In this document: one piece after another, positions 42,937 through 51,891 of the stretch | How positions within the stretch are numbered: position 1 is the stretch's first letter | Layout: every line of letters begins with the position of its first letter | Assembly: GCA_036272195.1 (NCBI GenBank) | Contig: DATAZE010000049.1 | Coordinates: forward strand, 62,001 to 126,000 | DNA length: 64,000 bases | Direction of reading: 5' to 3' | Source of the DNA: DASXHY01 sp036272195 | GTDB lineage: Bacteria > Verrucomicrobiota > Verrucomicrobiia > Limisphaerales > DASXHY01 | Program-made: the position numbers and the translations under genes | Notes under the pieces: model-generated | The model's input: only the letters and a program-made list of their open reading frames with translations | What the model was told of the DNA's origin: nothing | Database searches by the model: none

Positions 42937-44943
42937 ATGCCAGCGAACGATAAACCCGTGGGGATTACTTCCGTCTCGACCGAGAAGCGTGTCTTTAAGC
43001 CCGCCAAAAGTTTTTCCGAACGCGCCCGGGTCCGTTCGCTTGCCCAATATCTCAAGCTCTACCGCGAATCCGTCCGTTCACCGCAGAAATTTTGGGACAA
43101 ACAAGCCAAGGCCGAACTCGTCTGGTTCAAGCGGTGGCGAAAAGTCCTCGAATGGAAGCCGCCGTTCGCCAAGTGGTTCATCGGCGGCCAGCTTAACGTC
43201 AGCTACAATTGCCTCGATAAATGGCTCGGCACGCCGCACGCCAACAAGGCTGCGTTGATTTGGGAAGGCGAACCCGCGGCCCCCGGCAAACCGGGGGAAG
43301 AGCGCACGCTTACATACAAACAATTGCACCGCGAAGTCTGCCTGTTCGCCAACGTCCTCAAACGCAACGGCATCAAAAAAGGCGAGCGCATCATCATTTA
43401 CCTGCCCATGATCCCGGAGGCGGCCATCGCCATGCTGGCGTGCACGCGCATCGGCGCGGTGCATTCCGTAGTGTTTGGCGGGTTCAGCGCGCAATCCGTC
43501 GCCGACCGAGTTTTCGATTCGCAGGCCAAAATGGTCATCACGTCCGACGGTGGTTTTCGCCGGGGAGCGGTTGTTCCCTTGAAGAAAAATGTGGACGATG
43601 CGCTCGCGTTGAAAGATGCGCAAGGCAAGTCACTCACCAAAACGATCGAGCACGTGATCGTTCTTCGCCGTGCCGGCAACGAAATCAACTTTGAGGCCGG
43701 ACGCGATGTGTGGTGGCACGAGGAAATCGCCACTGTGGACGCGAATTGTCCGGCGGAAAAAATGGACAGCGAAGCCCCGCTCTTCATTCTTTATACCAGC
43801 GGTTCGACCGGAAAGCCCAAGGGCATTCTGCACACCACCGGCGGTTATTTGCTCGGGGCGAAAATGACCACCAAATATATTTTCGACCTGCGCGACGACG
43901 ATATCTATTGGTGCACGGCGGACGTCGGCTGGGTCACCGGCCACAGCTATGTCGTCTACGGTCCGTTGGCCAACGGCGCGACCAGCCTGATGTACGAAGG
44001 CGCCCCGAATTTCCCGGAACCTGATCGGTTCTGGCGCATCGTAGCCAAATATGGCGTTACGATCCTTTACACCGCCCCGACCGCGATTCGGGCTTTTATG
44101 AAATGGGGCGTGGAATGGCCGAAGAAACACGATTTGAAGTCGTTGCGCCTGCTCGGCACGGTCGGCGAGCCGATCAATCCCGAAGCGTGGATTTGGTATC
44201 ACGAAAATATCGGCGGCAAACGCTGTCCCATCGTGGATACGTGGTGGCAGACGGAAACCGGCGGCATCATGATCACGCCGCTGCCGGGAGCCATTCCGGC
44301 GAAGCCCGGTTCCGCGACGCTGCCGTTTTTCGGAATCGTGCCGGAGGTCGTGGATGAAAAAGGAGACGCCGTGCCGCGAAATTCCGGCGGCAAACTCGTG
44401 ATCCGCAAACCCTGGCCCTCAATGCTCCGCGGCCTTTGGGGCGACCCGGTTCGCTACCAGGAGGTTTATTGGACCGAAGTGCCCGGCAGCTATTTCACTG
44501 GCGACGGCGCCCGCCAGGACAAGGACGGTTATTTCTGGATCGTGGGCCGCATTGACGACGTATTGAACGTGGCCGGGCATCGCATCGGCACGGCGGAAGT
44601 CGAGAGCGCGATTGTGAGCAACCCGAAGGTCGCGGAGGCGGCGGTGGTGGGGCGGCCAGATGATTTGAAGGGGCAGGCGCTGGTGGCGTTCGTCACGCTC
44701 AAGAGTGGCGTGAAGGCCGACCCGGGTTTGCGCGATGAAATTCGCAACCATGTCGCGAAGGAAATCGGCCCCGTGGCCAAGCCCGACGATATTCGCTTCG
44801 CCGAAATGCTGCCCAAAACGCGTTCGGGAAAAATCATGCGGCGATTATTGAAACAAGTCGCCGCCGGCGGTGAAATAAAAGGTGACACAACAACATTGGA
44901 AGACTTGAGCGTGCTTGCCAAGCTGGGTCAAACCGAAGAATAA
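42937..44943 (+). CDS. acs: Acetyl-CoA synthetase
   Basis: AMP-forming enzyme that activates acetate to acetyl-CoA. The 668-residue protein carries the adenylate-forming motif YTSGSTGKPKG (near residue 285), the ATP-binding TWWQTETG (near 434) and YFTGDGARQDKDGYFWIVGRIDDVLNVAGHRIGTAEVE (near 515-550). At the C-terminus PKTRSGKIMRR holds K632, the lysine that is acetylated to switch the enzyme off. Length is standard (about 650). It is followed 10 bases later by a secreted protein gene; that pairing is probably coincidental. Confidence 0.95.
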   Translation: MPANDKPVGITSVSTEKRVFKPAKSFSERARVRSLAQYLKLYRESVRSPQKFWDKQAKAELVWFKRWRKVLEWKPPFAKWFIGGQLNVSYNCLDKWLGTPHANKAALIWEGEPAAPGKPGEERTLTYKQLHREVCLFANVLKRNGIKKGERIIIYLPMIPEAAIAMLACTRIGAVHSVVFGGFSAQSVADRVFDSQAKMVITSDGGFRRGAVVPLKKNVDDALALKDAQGKSLTKTIEHVIVLRRAGNEINFEAGRDVWWHEEIATVDANCPAEKMDSEAPLFILYTSGSTGKPKGILHTTGGYLLGAKMTTKYIFDLRDDDIYWCTADVGWVTGHSYVVYGPLANGATSLMYEGAPNFPEPDRFWRIVAKYGVTILYTAPTAIRAFMKWGVEWPKKHDLKSLRLLGTVGEPINPEAWIWYHENIGGKRCPIVDTWWQTETGGIMITPLPGAIPAKPGSATLPFFGIVPEVVDEKGDAVPRNSGGKLVIRKPWPSMLRGLWGDPVRYQEVYWTEVPGSYFTGDGARQDKDGYFWIVGRIDDVLNVAGHRIGTAEVESAIVSNPKVAEAAVVGRPDDLKGQALVAFVTLKSGVKADPGLRDEIRNHVAKEIGPVAKPDDIRFAEMLPKTRSGKIMRRLLKQVAAGGEIKGDTTTLEDLSVLAKLGQTEE

Positions 44944-44953
44944 TGGAGATTGC

Positions 44954-47395
44954 ATGAGACGTATAGCTGTTTGGATGGTAGTGGCGATCGGGTTTTTACT
45001 TGGTCGGGAAACGTTTGCGGCAACGCAGTTGATTACCAACGGAGGATTTGAGGGTGTATCCAGCGCGCCATGGCAGCCGGGGCTGGCCCTTTCCACAATT
45101 CCGATCGTCAATATCCCAACCAACGCGAACACGGGAAATAATTATCTTAATTTGGGAAATGTCGGCGGCATCGTCAGCGAACGGGTCTTTCAGACCGTGA
45201 CGATCCCCACCAATACGTTGCTCGCTCAATACACTTTTTTTTGGGCCTCCACTTCTTCCGATCCCGCCAACACGGTCGCGTTCACGCCCTATATTCTCAA
45301 CACGAATCAAGTGGTCTTGATCAATCCGGGGACGGCCTTTAATGGAAACAGCGCCTACCAGCAGGCGTCTCTGAATCTGACCGGCCTGGCCGGTCAGACC
45401 GTGGAAATTGCCTATCAAGTGGACGCGTTGAATGCGGGCATCGGTGTTCAAAGCTCCTTCCGGATTGATGATGTCAGCCTGCTGGTCTTCACGGCAGACG
45501 ATATTCCCGCCAATGATAATTTCACCAATGCCATCGTGCTGACGACATCGACGAATATCAGTGTGCTCTCGACCAATATTCTCGCCACCAAGGAACCCGG
45601 CGAACCGAAGCATGCCGGAAACAACGGCGGACATTCCGTCTGGTGGAAATGGACGGCTCCCGGCAACGGCGTCGTGACCATTAATACCATCAACAGCACC
45701 TTCAACACCCTGCTGGGCGTGTATACCGGCGGTTCCGTCAGCAATCTCACGCAGGTCGCGGCTAATGATGATAATTCGAGCCGGGGCGACGGCTCAAGCC
45801 AGGTGCACATCTCGGTGCTGGCCGGGACGGAATATGAGATTGCCGTGGACGGAAAAAACAGCGCGACCGGCGTCATTCAACTCAATCTGTCTTTCTCGCC
45901 GGACATCAAAGCGCCGACGGTCTCGATTACATCGCCCAAATCGGGCGCGAAGCTCACCAATTCGACGGTCAACATCCAAGGCAAGGCGAGCGATAATCTT
46001 AACGTCGCTCTGGTGCAGTTCCGATTGGAAAATGCGCAGGGCACGAACGATTACCAGAATGCCACCGGAACCAATAGCTGGACCGGCACGGTGACCGGTT
46101 TGATTCCGGGGCCGAACACCATTCGGGTGCGCGCAGTGGATATCAGCGGCAACGAATCCACGGCCAGCAGCACGGTCACATATGTGGTCGTCAGCCCGAT
46201 CAGCGTGACCAGCACCGGCACCGGGACATTCTCACCCAATTTGAATGGCCAATTGCTGGATGTGGGCGCGACGTACAAGATCACCGCCAAACCGGGCGCC
46301 GGCCAGGTGTTCGCGAATTGGACGGGCACCATCACCAACACGAGCGCGGCGCTCACTTTCATCATGCAGAGCAATATGGTCCTGCAGGCGAACTTTGTGC
46401 CGAACCCGTTCACTCCAGTCGTCGGTGCCTACCAGGGCTTGTTTTATGATACTAATAGTCCCGAGCACCAAAGCTCCGGATTCTTCAGTGCGACCGTCGC
46501 CAGCTCCGGTTCGTTCAGCGCTAAAATGTTGCTGGCGGGCAAGAGCGTTTCGCTGTCCGGCCAATTCTCCGCCGCCGGATTTGCATCCAATAACATCATT
46601 ATTAAAGGTGCGGCCCCGGTTTCGGTGCAACTTCAACTGGATTTGCAGGGTGGAGGCATTAGCGGCGTTCTCAGCAATGGCCTTTGGACCGCGCAATTGT
46701 TCGCCGATCGGCCCGCTTCCAGCCCGGTGGCGCAAGTCGGCAAGTACACGCTGCTGATTCCCGGTGCTGACAACGGAGTCGGACACCCGGGCGGCGATAG
46801 CTACGGGACCGTGACCGTGAGCACCAAGGCGGGGATAACGTTCGCCGGCGTCCTGGCAGATGGCACCAAGGTCTCGCAAAAGGCGAATGTGCTGGCGAAT
46901 GGCCAATGGCCGTTTTACGTCTCGCTCTATTCCGGCAATGGCTCGATTTTCGGCTGGCTGACTTTCAGCAACGGAGTGAGCAGTGATATCACCGGCAGGG
47001 TGGATTGGTTCAAGCTCTCGCAGGCGTCCGCGAAATTTTATCCCGCCGGATTCACCAATGAGACCGACAATACCGCCGGGTCCTCGTATGTGTTCACGAA
47101 GGGCACGCCAGTCCTCAATTTTCCCGGCGGCGGCCCATTCACTCTGTCGAACGGAAACCTCGCCAACAGTTTCACCTCTCAAATCGCGCTCGATTCCGCG
47201 AGCAAAGTGACCAGCACCAATTCCACGTTGAAAATGACGATCACGACTACCAGCGGCCTGTTCAAAGGCAGCATCGCGAACCCGGAAGGCGGCAAAGCGA
47301 TTACGTTCAACGGCGTCGTGTTGCAGAAGCAGAATTTCGGCGGCGGATTTTTCCTCGGCACCAGCCAGAGCGGTCGTGTGTTCTTCGGGCCGTAG
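44954..47395 (+). CDS. Large secreted multidomain protein
   Basis: An 813-residue extracellular protein. A signal peptide (MRRIAVWMVVAIGFLLGRETFA) starts at ATG 44954 with GGAG upstream. An N-terminal beta-sandwich region (residues about 25-185) resembles carbohydrate-binding folds. A pre-peptidase-like (PPC) region follows (about 190-315, with NFTNAIVL and the closing FEIAVDG-type segment EYEIAVDGKNS). Then come an Ig-like domain (about 320-410, VSITSPKSGAKLTNSTV), a bacterial InlB-type repeat (about 435-485, GATYKITAKPGAGQVFANWTG), and a long Ser/Gly/Asn-rich beta region to the end. There is no catalytic motif. Probable role: surface adhesion or polysaccharide binding, by domain analogy. 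Confidence 0.75.
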   Translation: MRRIAVWMVVAIGFLLGRETFAATQLITNGGFEGVSSAPWQPGLALSTIPIVNIPTNANTGNNYLNLGNVGGIVSERVFQTVTIPTNTLLAQYTFFWASTSSDPANTVAFTPYILNTNQVVLINPGTAFNGNSAYQQASLNLTGLAGQTVEIAYQVDALNAGIGVQSSFRIDDVSLLVFTADDIPANDNFTNAIVLTTSTNISVLSTNILATKEPGEPKHAGNNGGHSVWWKWTAPGNGVVTINTINSTFNTLLGVYTGGSVSNLTQVAANDDNSSRGDGSSQVHISVLAGTEYEIAVDGKNSATGVIQLNLSFSPDIKAPTVSITSPKSGAKLTNSTVNIQGKASDNLNVALVQFRLENAQGTNDYQNATGTNSWTGTVTGLIPGPNTIRVRAVDISGNESTASSTVTYVVVSPISVTSTGTGTFSPNLNGQLLDVGATYKITAKPGAGQVFANWTGTITNTSAALTFIMQSNMVLQANFVPNPFTPVVGAYQGLFYDTNSPEHQSSGFFSATVASSGSFSAKMLLAGKSVSLSGQFSAAGFASNNIIIKGAAPVSVQLQLDLQGGGISGVLSNGLWTAQLFADRPASSPVAQVGKYTLLIPGADNGVGHPGGDSYGTVTVSTKAGITFAGVLADGTKVSQKANVLANGQWPFYVSLYSGNGSIFGWLTFSNGVSSDITGRVDWFKLSQASAKFYPAGFTNETDNTAGSSYVFTKGTPVLNFPGGGPFTLSNGNLANSFTSQIALDSASKVTSTNSTLKMTITTTSGLFKGSIANPEGGKAITFNGVVLQKQNFGGGFFLGTSQSGRVFFGP

Positions 47396-47412
47396 GCCGT
47401 TAAATCGGACTT

Positions 47413-47655
47413 ATGAAAACCGTGGCTTGTTTTCTTGCGACGTGGGTCACAGCGACCACCCTGTTGATGTGGCTGGCCATGAGGCACGACACTCAAGAGC
47501 TGGATTTCGGCGGGGCCCGGATCACGCTGACGCAACATGCCCATATGAACCACGAATTCTGGCACAGCCTGTGGGTGGCCGGCGTTTATAGTTTGATCAA
47601 TACCTTCGTGGTGCGCTTCTGGCAGATGCAGGTCGAGTTGCGGAAGAAGGGTTGA
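47413..47655 (+). CDS. Small membrane protein
   Basis: An 80-residue protein with one clear hydrophobic segment at residues 5-22 (ACFLATWVTATTLLMWLA) and a second weaker one at 52-68 (HSLWVAGVYSLINTFVV), plus a basic C-terminus (VELRKKG). A His-rich central loop (TQHAHMNHEFWH) may bind metal. It starts 18 bases after the secreted protein's stop codon, so it could be co-transcribed. No family was recognised. Confidence 0.55.
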   Translation: MKTVACFLATWVTATTLLMWLAMRHDTQELDFGGARITLTQHAHMNHEFWHSLWVAGVYSLINTFVVRFWQMQVELRKKG

Positions 47656-47721
47656 GGGAATTTCAAAATAGCGCAGACGCGGACGTGTGTCCGCGCTGAT
47701 GGATGGTAACCACCGTGTTGA

Positions 47722-47760
47722 GGGAAATCGCGCCGACTGACGTCGGCGGCTACGAAAACG
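47722..47760. repeat. Short GCCGACTGACGTCGGC palindrome
   Basis: GCCGACTGACGTCGGCGGCTACG contains a GCCGAC/GTCGGC inverted repeat (47734-47749) and resembles the arms of the element at 51821-51891 (GTAGCAGCCGACGT). Confidence 0.6.
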
Positions 47761-48672
47761 TTACGCCCCCCAAATCTTTTTCACGTGCGCGATACCGCGC
47801 TTCGCGTCTTCCAATGTCATGGAAGGGCTGAATTCAAACACTTTGATGTGCTCTGGTTTGACTGACGGTTTCAACGCGGCGAAATCGATCATTCCCGTGC
47901 CCGGCGGGCAATGATCCTTGCCCGGAAATTGCACGTCGTGAATGTGAAAGCCCGCCAACCGGTCGCTTCGCGATTCCAAATGCGCGCGGTGATTAATGAA
48001 TCCCAGGTTTTCCTTGATCTGCGCGTGCCCGGTGTCGTGCCAGTAAACGAGACTGGCGCTCGGGATTTCCTTGAACAAGGAATCGTAGTCGTTTTCGATC
48101 GGTAATTCCTCGAGGGATTGCCGGTTTTCCACGCCGAGTTTGATGCCTCGCGATTCGGCTTCCAGCGCGAGTTTCTTTAACGACTCAATCGTGCGCGCCC
48201 AAAAATCTTTTTTCTTCTTGTTACGCTTTTCCACGAGTTCTTCGCTGAGCTTTTTGTATTTCGGCGATTCCTTCCCACCGGCGGCCAGCATTTCCAGCAG
48301 TTTATCCGTGTAGCCTTTCATTTCGATGCTGCCAACGTGCAGCACGACGAGCGGCGCTTTCACACGCACGGCGAAATCGAGCGTTTTGAGCGTGTGCTTG
48401 TGCGCAAGCTCGCGTTCGCGAGGGCGTTCGTCGGAATACTGGTAAAGATTCGGCGCGGAATGATTCACGCCCATCGGCAGGGGGCAGAAATTGTGCAGGG
48501 TGGAAATGCGCATCTCGCCGGCGTCCACTGCCTCGAGAATTCCCGGCATCAAGCTGATGCGGGTGCCGTGGCTCAACTCCGCGTATTCGAATCCAAGGTC
48601 TCGTATCTCGCGCAACATCGCGCGCCCATCCTGGTGCCGATGGGAATTCCAACAGGTGGAAAAGGAGAACAT
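47761..48672 (-). CDS. Sugar phosphate isomerase/epimerase-like TIM-barrel protein
   Basis: A 303-residue protein of the AP-endonuclease-2/xylose isomerase-like TIM-barrel superfamily. It has HVGSIEMKGYTDKLLEMLAAGG near residue 115, EAESRGIKLGVENRQSLEELP near 170, HDTGHAQIKENLGF near 213 and HIHDVQFPGKDHCPPGTGMIDFAALK near 250. The Glu in GVEN, the His-Asp-x-x-His near 213, His near 248 and Glu near the C-terminus (HIKVFEFSPS) form the usual metal site. Sugar substrate unknown. It is transcribed on its own, between repeats. Confidence 0.82.
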   Translation of the reverse strand: MFSFSTCWNSHRHQDGRAMLREIRDLGFEYAELSHGTRISLMPGILEAVDAGEMRISTLHNFCPLPMGVNHSAPNLYQYSDERPRERELAHKHTLKTLDFAVRVKAPLVVLHVGSIEMKGYTDKLLEMLAAGGKESPKYKKLSEELVEKRNKKKKDFWARTIESLKKLALEAESRGIKLGVENRQSLEELPIENDYDSLFKEIPSASLVYWHDTGHAQIKENLGFINHRAHLESRSDRLAGFHIHDVQFPGKDHCPPGTGMIDFAALKPSVKPEHIKVFEFSPSMTLEDAKRGIAHVKKIWGA

Positions 48673-48684
48673 GGGGCGGTGAGA

Positions 48685-48776
48685 ACCGTTAAATGAGTTG
48701 GTTAAATGGGGGAAGACGTTCGTTACTGATTTAACCGGTTTAACTCATTCAACTTATTTAACCATTTAACGGATTT
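48685..48776. repeat. Palindromic TTAAAT-rich intergenic repeat (copy 2)
   Basis: GAACCGTTAAATGAGTTGGT (48685) pairs imperfectly with ACTCATTCAACTTATTTAAC (48741-48760) and ATTTAACGGATT. It has the same unit as 285-393. Confidence 0.7.
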
Positions 48777-48790
48777 GGCCCCTTCAACGG

Positions 48791-48826
48791 ACAAAAAGGC
48801 CGGCGCAGGAATACCCGCGCCGGCCG
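48791..48826 (-). terminator. Rho-independent terminator of rpsU
   Basis: GGCCGGCGC/GCGCCGGCC (48798-48806 and 48817-48825) with a small loop, followed on the minus strand by TTTTTGT. Placed 12 bases after the rpsU stop. Confidence 0.85.
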
Positions 48827-48837
48827 TTGATAAACAA

Positions 48838-49035
48838 TCACTGGTCCGCATAGCGGGCGGACAACATGGCGGAGAACCGCGCCACTTTTTCCTTGCGGCG
48901 ACGACGCGCGCTCGGTTTTTCAAAGCGCCGCTTGTCGCGCACGGCTTGGAGCGTGCCTTCACGGTCGATTTTCTTTTTCAATCGCCGCAGGGCTTTGTCC
49001 ACAGCCTCGCCTTTTTTTAACTTAATTTCTGTCAA
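48838..49035 (-). CDS. rpsU: 30S ribosomal protein S21
   Basis: A 65-residue basic protein that binds near the 3-prime end of 16S rRNA on the 30S subunit. It has the S21 features KKGEAVDKALRRLKKKIDREGTL near the N-terminus and a long Arg/Lys-rich helix with KRRFEKPSARRRRKEKVAR. The length is normal (about 65-70). It is preceded by a GGAAGTGAATAG-like leader and followed by a strong terminator. S21 is often single-copy and unlinked to other ribosomal genes. Confidence 0.93.
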   Translation of the reverse strand: MTEIKLKKGEAVDKALRRLKKKIDREGTLQAVRDKRRFEKPSARRRRKEKVARFSAMLSARYADQ

Positions 49036-49204
49036 AACTATTCACTTCCTCTCCAGAAGACCCGGGCCGGGGGCCTTTATGGCCGCCGCCCTTTTGAGTC
49101 AGGGTGTTAGAGGGTATTTTTGCGCAAAAAAAAGTCAACGGGCAAAAAAGGCCTTTTGCTCCAAAGCGGCTTGCAATTGGAACTTATTCCAGCATCGTTT
49201 GGTC

Positions 49205-49456
49205 ATGGAATTACCCGGGCAGCCCGTGACCCTCACGGTCGAACAGATAGCCGAGCTTAATAAAAAGCTGGGCACCCTCCGTCACGACATCAACAATAAC
49301 CTCGCACTCATTATGGCCGGTTTGGAAGTCATCCAATACAAACCCCATCTCGCCGAACGCATGATGGCGACGGTGACCGAGCAGCCGCCCAAAATCGCGG
49401 AGTCCCTGGGAAAATTTTCCGCCGAGTTTGAGAAAGTGCTCGGACTTAAGCAGTAA
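49205..49456 (+). CDS. Histidine-kinase H-box-only (DHp-like) small protein
   Basis: An 83-residue protein starting at ATG 49205. Its central segment LGTLRHDINNNLALIMAGLEVIQ (residues 22-44) resembles the H-box helix of histidine kinases with the HDxxN pattern (as in PAS-kinase HDFNNLL), followed by a second helix (PPKIAESLGKFSAEFEKVLG). It therefore looks like a stand-alone dimerization/histidine phosphotransfer hairpin without a kinase ATPase domain. His27 is the candidate phosphorylation site. A longer frame upstream overlaps rpsU's leader and is rejected. Confidence 0.55.
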   Translation: MELPGQPVTLTVEQIAELNKKLGTLRHDINNNLALIMAGLEVIQYKPHLAERMMATVTEQPPKIAESLGKFSAEFEKVLGLKQ

Positions 49457-49508
49457 GCCCGTGGTTGCCTGTAACTTCCGCTGTTGCGTCCCGTCTGAAT
49501 AAAACTGT

Positions 49509-50039
49509 ATGAGACGAATTCTTTTCACCTGCGGCTTTCTTGCCTGCGCCTGGACCTCCACTCTGCGCGCTCAATCCGCCAATGGGGCGAATGTCCAGCG
49601 GCCGCCGGCTTCTACCGGCGTGAGTGCCGCGCAAAACCCGGCGGTGGGCGGTGTTTCTCTCGGCGGCCCGGGCGGGGTGTTGAACGAGGAGCAACGGGCA
49701 TCGTACCAGGCTGCGTTAAGGGCGGCACATGGGGAAGTTATGGAATTGGACGCCAAATTGCGCCTCGCGCGCCAGGAGGTCCTGAACACGTCGCTCACGG
49801 GGAAATTCGACGAGAATGCCGTCCGCGAGAAAGCCTTTGCGGCGGCGCGGATAGAAGCGGAGTTGGCGGTGATTCGCGCGAGGGCGTTTTCCCAGGTGCA
49901 GCCTCCGCTATCGGCTGAACAAATCGAAAAGATCAAAAACAATCAACCCGGCCAGGCGCGGACGGTGGAACGTCTTCAACGCCTTGAAGCGCCCGCCGGC
50001 ACCAATCAAGACCAGAACGGCCTGCCTCCGAAGCACTGA
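49509..50039 (+). CDS. Secreted Spy/CpxP-like protein
   Basis: A 176-residue protein with a signal peptide (ILFTCGFLACAWTSTLRAQ, residues 4-22). A low-complexity linker follows (GVSAAQNPAVGGVSLGGPGG). The rest is alpha-helical with LNEEQRASYQAALRAAHGEVMELDAKLRLARQEV (residues 60-94) and LSAEQIEKIKNNQPG (residues 133-147), the two LTxxQ-like motifs of periplasmic Spy/CpxP chaperones and heavy-metal-resistance sensors. The C-terminus is Pro/Gln-rich. The family role, holding unfolded or misfolded outer proteins, is a reasonable guess. It uses the same LTxxQ-type element as the tethered sigma factor locus at 24-26.8 kb. Confidence 0.7.
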   Translation: MRRILFTCGFLACAWTSTLRAQSANGANVQRPPASTGVSAAQNPAVGGVSLGGPGGVLNEEQRASYQAALRAAHGEVMELDAKLRLARQEVLNTSLTGKFDENAVREKAFAAARIEAELAVIRARAFSQVQPPLSAEQIEKIKNNQPGQARTVERLQRLEAPAGTNQDQNGLPPKH

Positions 50040-50098
50040 TTTGCGCCCGGATTAAAAGTTGCGCGGAAGCCTCAGAACGGGAATACTCGATTCATTCT

Positions 50099-50215
50099 AT
50101 GGATAAGTTCATCAGTATTTGCGCGATGCCGATCGGTCTTTTGATTTGTTTTGGACCGGCGTTAATCTTCTGGGTGATCGCCGAATCAAAAAATTCGGAC
50201 GAGGCGAAGAAATAG
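50099..50215 (+). CDS. 38-residue single-pass membrane peptide
   Basis: ATG at 50099 to TAG at 50215: MDKFISICAMPIGLLICF... with a hydrophobic stretch from residue 10 to 28 (MPIGLLICFGPALIFWVIA) and a charged C-terminus (ESKNSDEAKK). It shows alpha-helical membrane character, with Trp at the interface. No strong ribosome binding site was seen. It fills the gap between the Spy-like gene and the permease. Small membrane peptides of this kind are easily missed, but random frames of this size also occur, so support is moderate. Confidence 0.45.
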   Translation: MDKFISICAMPIGLLICFGPALIFWVIAESKNSDEAKK

Positions 50216-50390
50216 GAGCGCAGACTTCAGTCCGCGTGTTTCCTCCACCGTACGGACCACCCGCGGAATGAATTCCGCATTCCCGAAAACTGCGGCGCTC
50301 ATTCCGACGCTTCAGGATCGCTACCTGTCTTTCCTTTGCCGCTTGCAGGTGAGAGAGCTTTCTGTTTATTTCCCGGCAACCTAATCGCCC

Positions 50391-51824
50391 ATGTGTTGCC
50401 TCGCGCTTGCGGACACCTCCATCCTTCGACCATTCGCCATTCTCGGTATCTGCGTTGCCACGCTCATTGTGCTCATCAGCGTGCTGCGGGCGCATGCGTT
50501 TCTCGCGTTGATCCTGGCCGCGGTGCTCGCCGGAATGCTCGCGCCCATCGGCAGTCTTCCGGGTGAACCGCAGGCGAGCCATTGGGTGCAGGCGGTTGAA
50601 GACACCACCACGGAATTCGGGGTTGTCGCGGGGAAAATCGGCGTCGTCATCGCGCTCGCGTCCATCATCGGCATGTGCGTGATGGAAAGCGGCGCGGCGG
50701 ACAAAATCGTGCGCCGCTTCCTGGCGGTGTTTGGCGAGGAACGCGCAGGGTTGGCCATTGTCGTCGCGGGATTTTTGCTCGGACTGCCGATTTTCTTCGA
50801 CACGTTTTTCATGCTGCTCATTCCCATCGCGCGGGCGCTGGCGTTGCGCACGGGAAAAAATTACACGCTCTACATGCTGGCGATCTGTTGTGCGGGCGCG
50901 GTCACGCATTCACAGGTTGCGCCGCATCCCGGCCCGATCGCGATGGCGGAAATTCTCAAGGTGGATTTAGGCTGGTCGATCATCGTGGGGGCGTTGGTTT
51001 CAATTTTGCCGGTGGCGCTGGGCTGGCAATTCGCGAAATGGCTGAACCGCCGGACGAATGTTCCGCTGCGCGAAACGCCCGGGACGCCGTTGGCCGACTT
51101 GGAGCGCATCATGAACAAACCGGAAAGCTCCCTTCCGTCTTTTGCCGCCTCCATTCTGCCCGTGTTGCTGCCGATATTTTTAATTTCCGCCGCTTCGTTC
51201 CTGGGCGCATTCGGCGGTTCGATGCGCGCGACGCCATTTTTCAAAACAATTGAATTCATCGGCAATCGAAATATCGCGCTGCTGATCGGCGCGGTCCTCT
51301 CAATGGTCGTCCTGGTGCGCCAACGCCGATTGACGCTCGCGGCATTGGGCGGGCTGATCGGGCCCGCGTTGGAGCTTGCCGGCGCAATGATCTTGATCAC
51401 CAGCGCGGGCGGCGCGTTTGGCGGGATGCTCCGAAATGCCGGCGTTGGCGACGCCATCCGCACCGCCGCCAGCGGCCACAATATCAACCTCGTGCTGCTC
51501 GCGTGGACGGTGGCGGTGGTGCTGAAATTCGCGCAGGGATCCGCCACGGTGTCGGTGCTCACGACGGCGGCGATGATGGTGGGAATGATCCAGGGCGCAG
51601 ACCTGCCGTATCATCCGATGTATATTTTTGTGGCGATAGGTTTTGGCGCGCTCGGAATTTCGTGGATGAACGACAGCGGTTTTTGGGTCATCGGCCGGTT
51701 GAGCGGCATGAACGAACGCGAAACGTTGCGCACCTGGACGGCGGTGGCGTTTTTCATGTGCACGATGGGATTGATCGAGACCTTGATTCTGTCGACGGTG
51801 CTGCCGTTTAAATTACCCCGGTAG
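50391..51824 (+). CDS. GntP-family permease
   Basis: A 477-residue inner-membrane transporter with about 12-14 hydrophobic segments, resembling gluconate:H+ symporters. Characteristic parts: the N-terminal LISVLRAHAFLALILAAVLAGM, the MESGAADKIVRRFLAVFGEERAGLAIVVAGFLLGLPIFFDTFFMLLIPIARALA segment near residue 100, the loop THSQVAPHPGPIAMAEILKVD near residue 185, and the C-terminal ISWMNDSGFWVIGRLSGM near residue 425. Substrates of the family are gluconate, idonate, fructuronate and similar sugar acids; the exact one is not visible. Its stop codon lies inside a 25-bp inverted repeat. Confidence 0.9.
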   Translation: MCCLALADTSILRPFAILGICVATLIVLISVLRAHAFLALILAAVLAGMLAPIGSLPGEPQASHWVQAVEDTTTEFGVVAGKIGVVIALASIIGMCVMESGAADKIVRRFLAVFGEERAGLAIVVAGFLLGLPIFFDTFFMLLIPIARALALRTGKNYTLYMLAICCAGAVTHSQVAPHPGPIAMAEILKVDLGWSIIVGALVSILPVALGWQFAKWLNRRTNVPLRETPGTPLADLERIMNKPESSLPSFAASILPVLLPIFLISAASFLGAFGGSMRATPFFKTIEFIGNRNIALLIGAVLSMVVLVRQRRLTLAALGGLIGPALELAGAMILITSAGGAFGGMLRNAGVGDAIRTAASGHNINLVLLAWTVAVVLKFAQGSATVSVLTTAAMMVGMIQGADLPYHPMYIFVAIGFGALGISWMNDSGFWVIGRLSGMNERETLRTWTAVAFFMCTMGLIETLILSTVLPFKLPR

Positions 51825-51891
51825 CAGCCGACGTAAGGAGGCTCTAATTTTCATATCGACAAGATCAGAGCCTCCTTACGTCGGCTGCTAC
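51821..51891. terminator. Perfect 25-bp inverted repeat over two convergent stop codons
   Basis: GTAGCAGCCGACGTAAGGAG... (51821-51845) and its exact reverse complement (51867-51891) with a 21-base spacer. The GntP stop (TAG, 51822-51824) and the stop of the opposite oxidoreductase (51888-51890) both lie inside its arms. A bidirectional terminator or mRNA-end element is likely; no T run follows. Confidence 0.75.
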
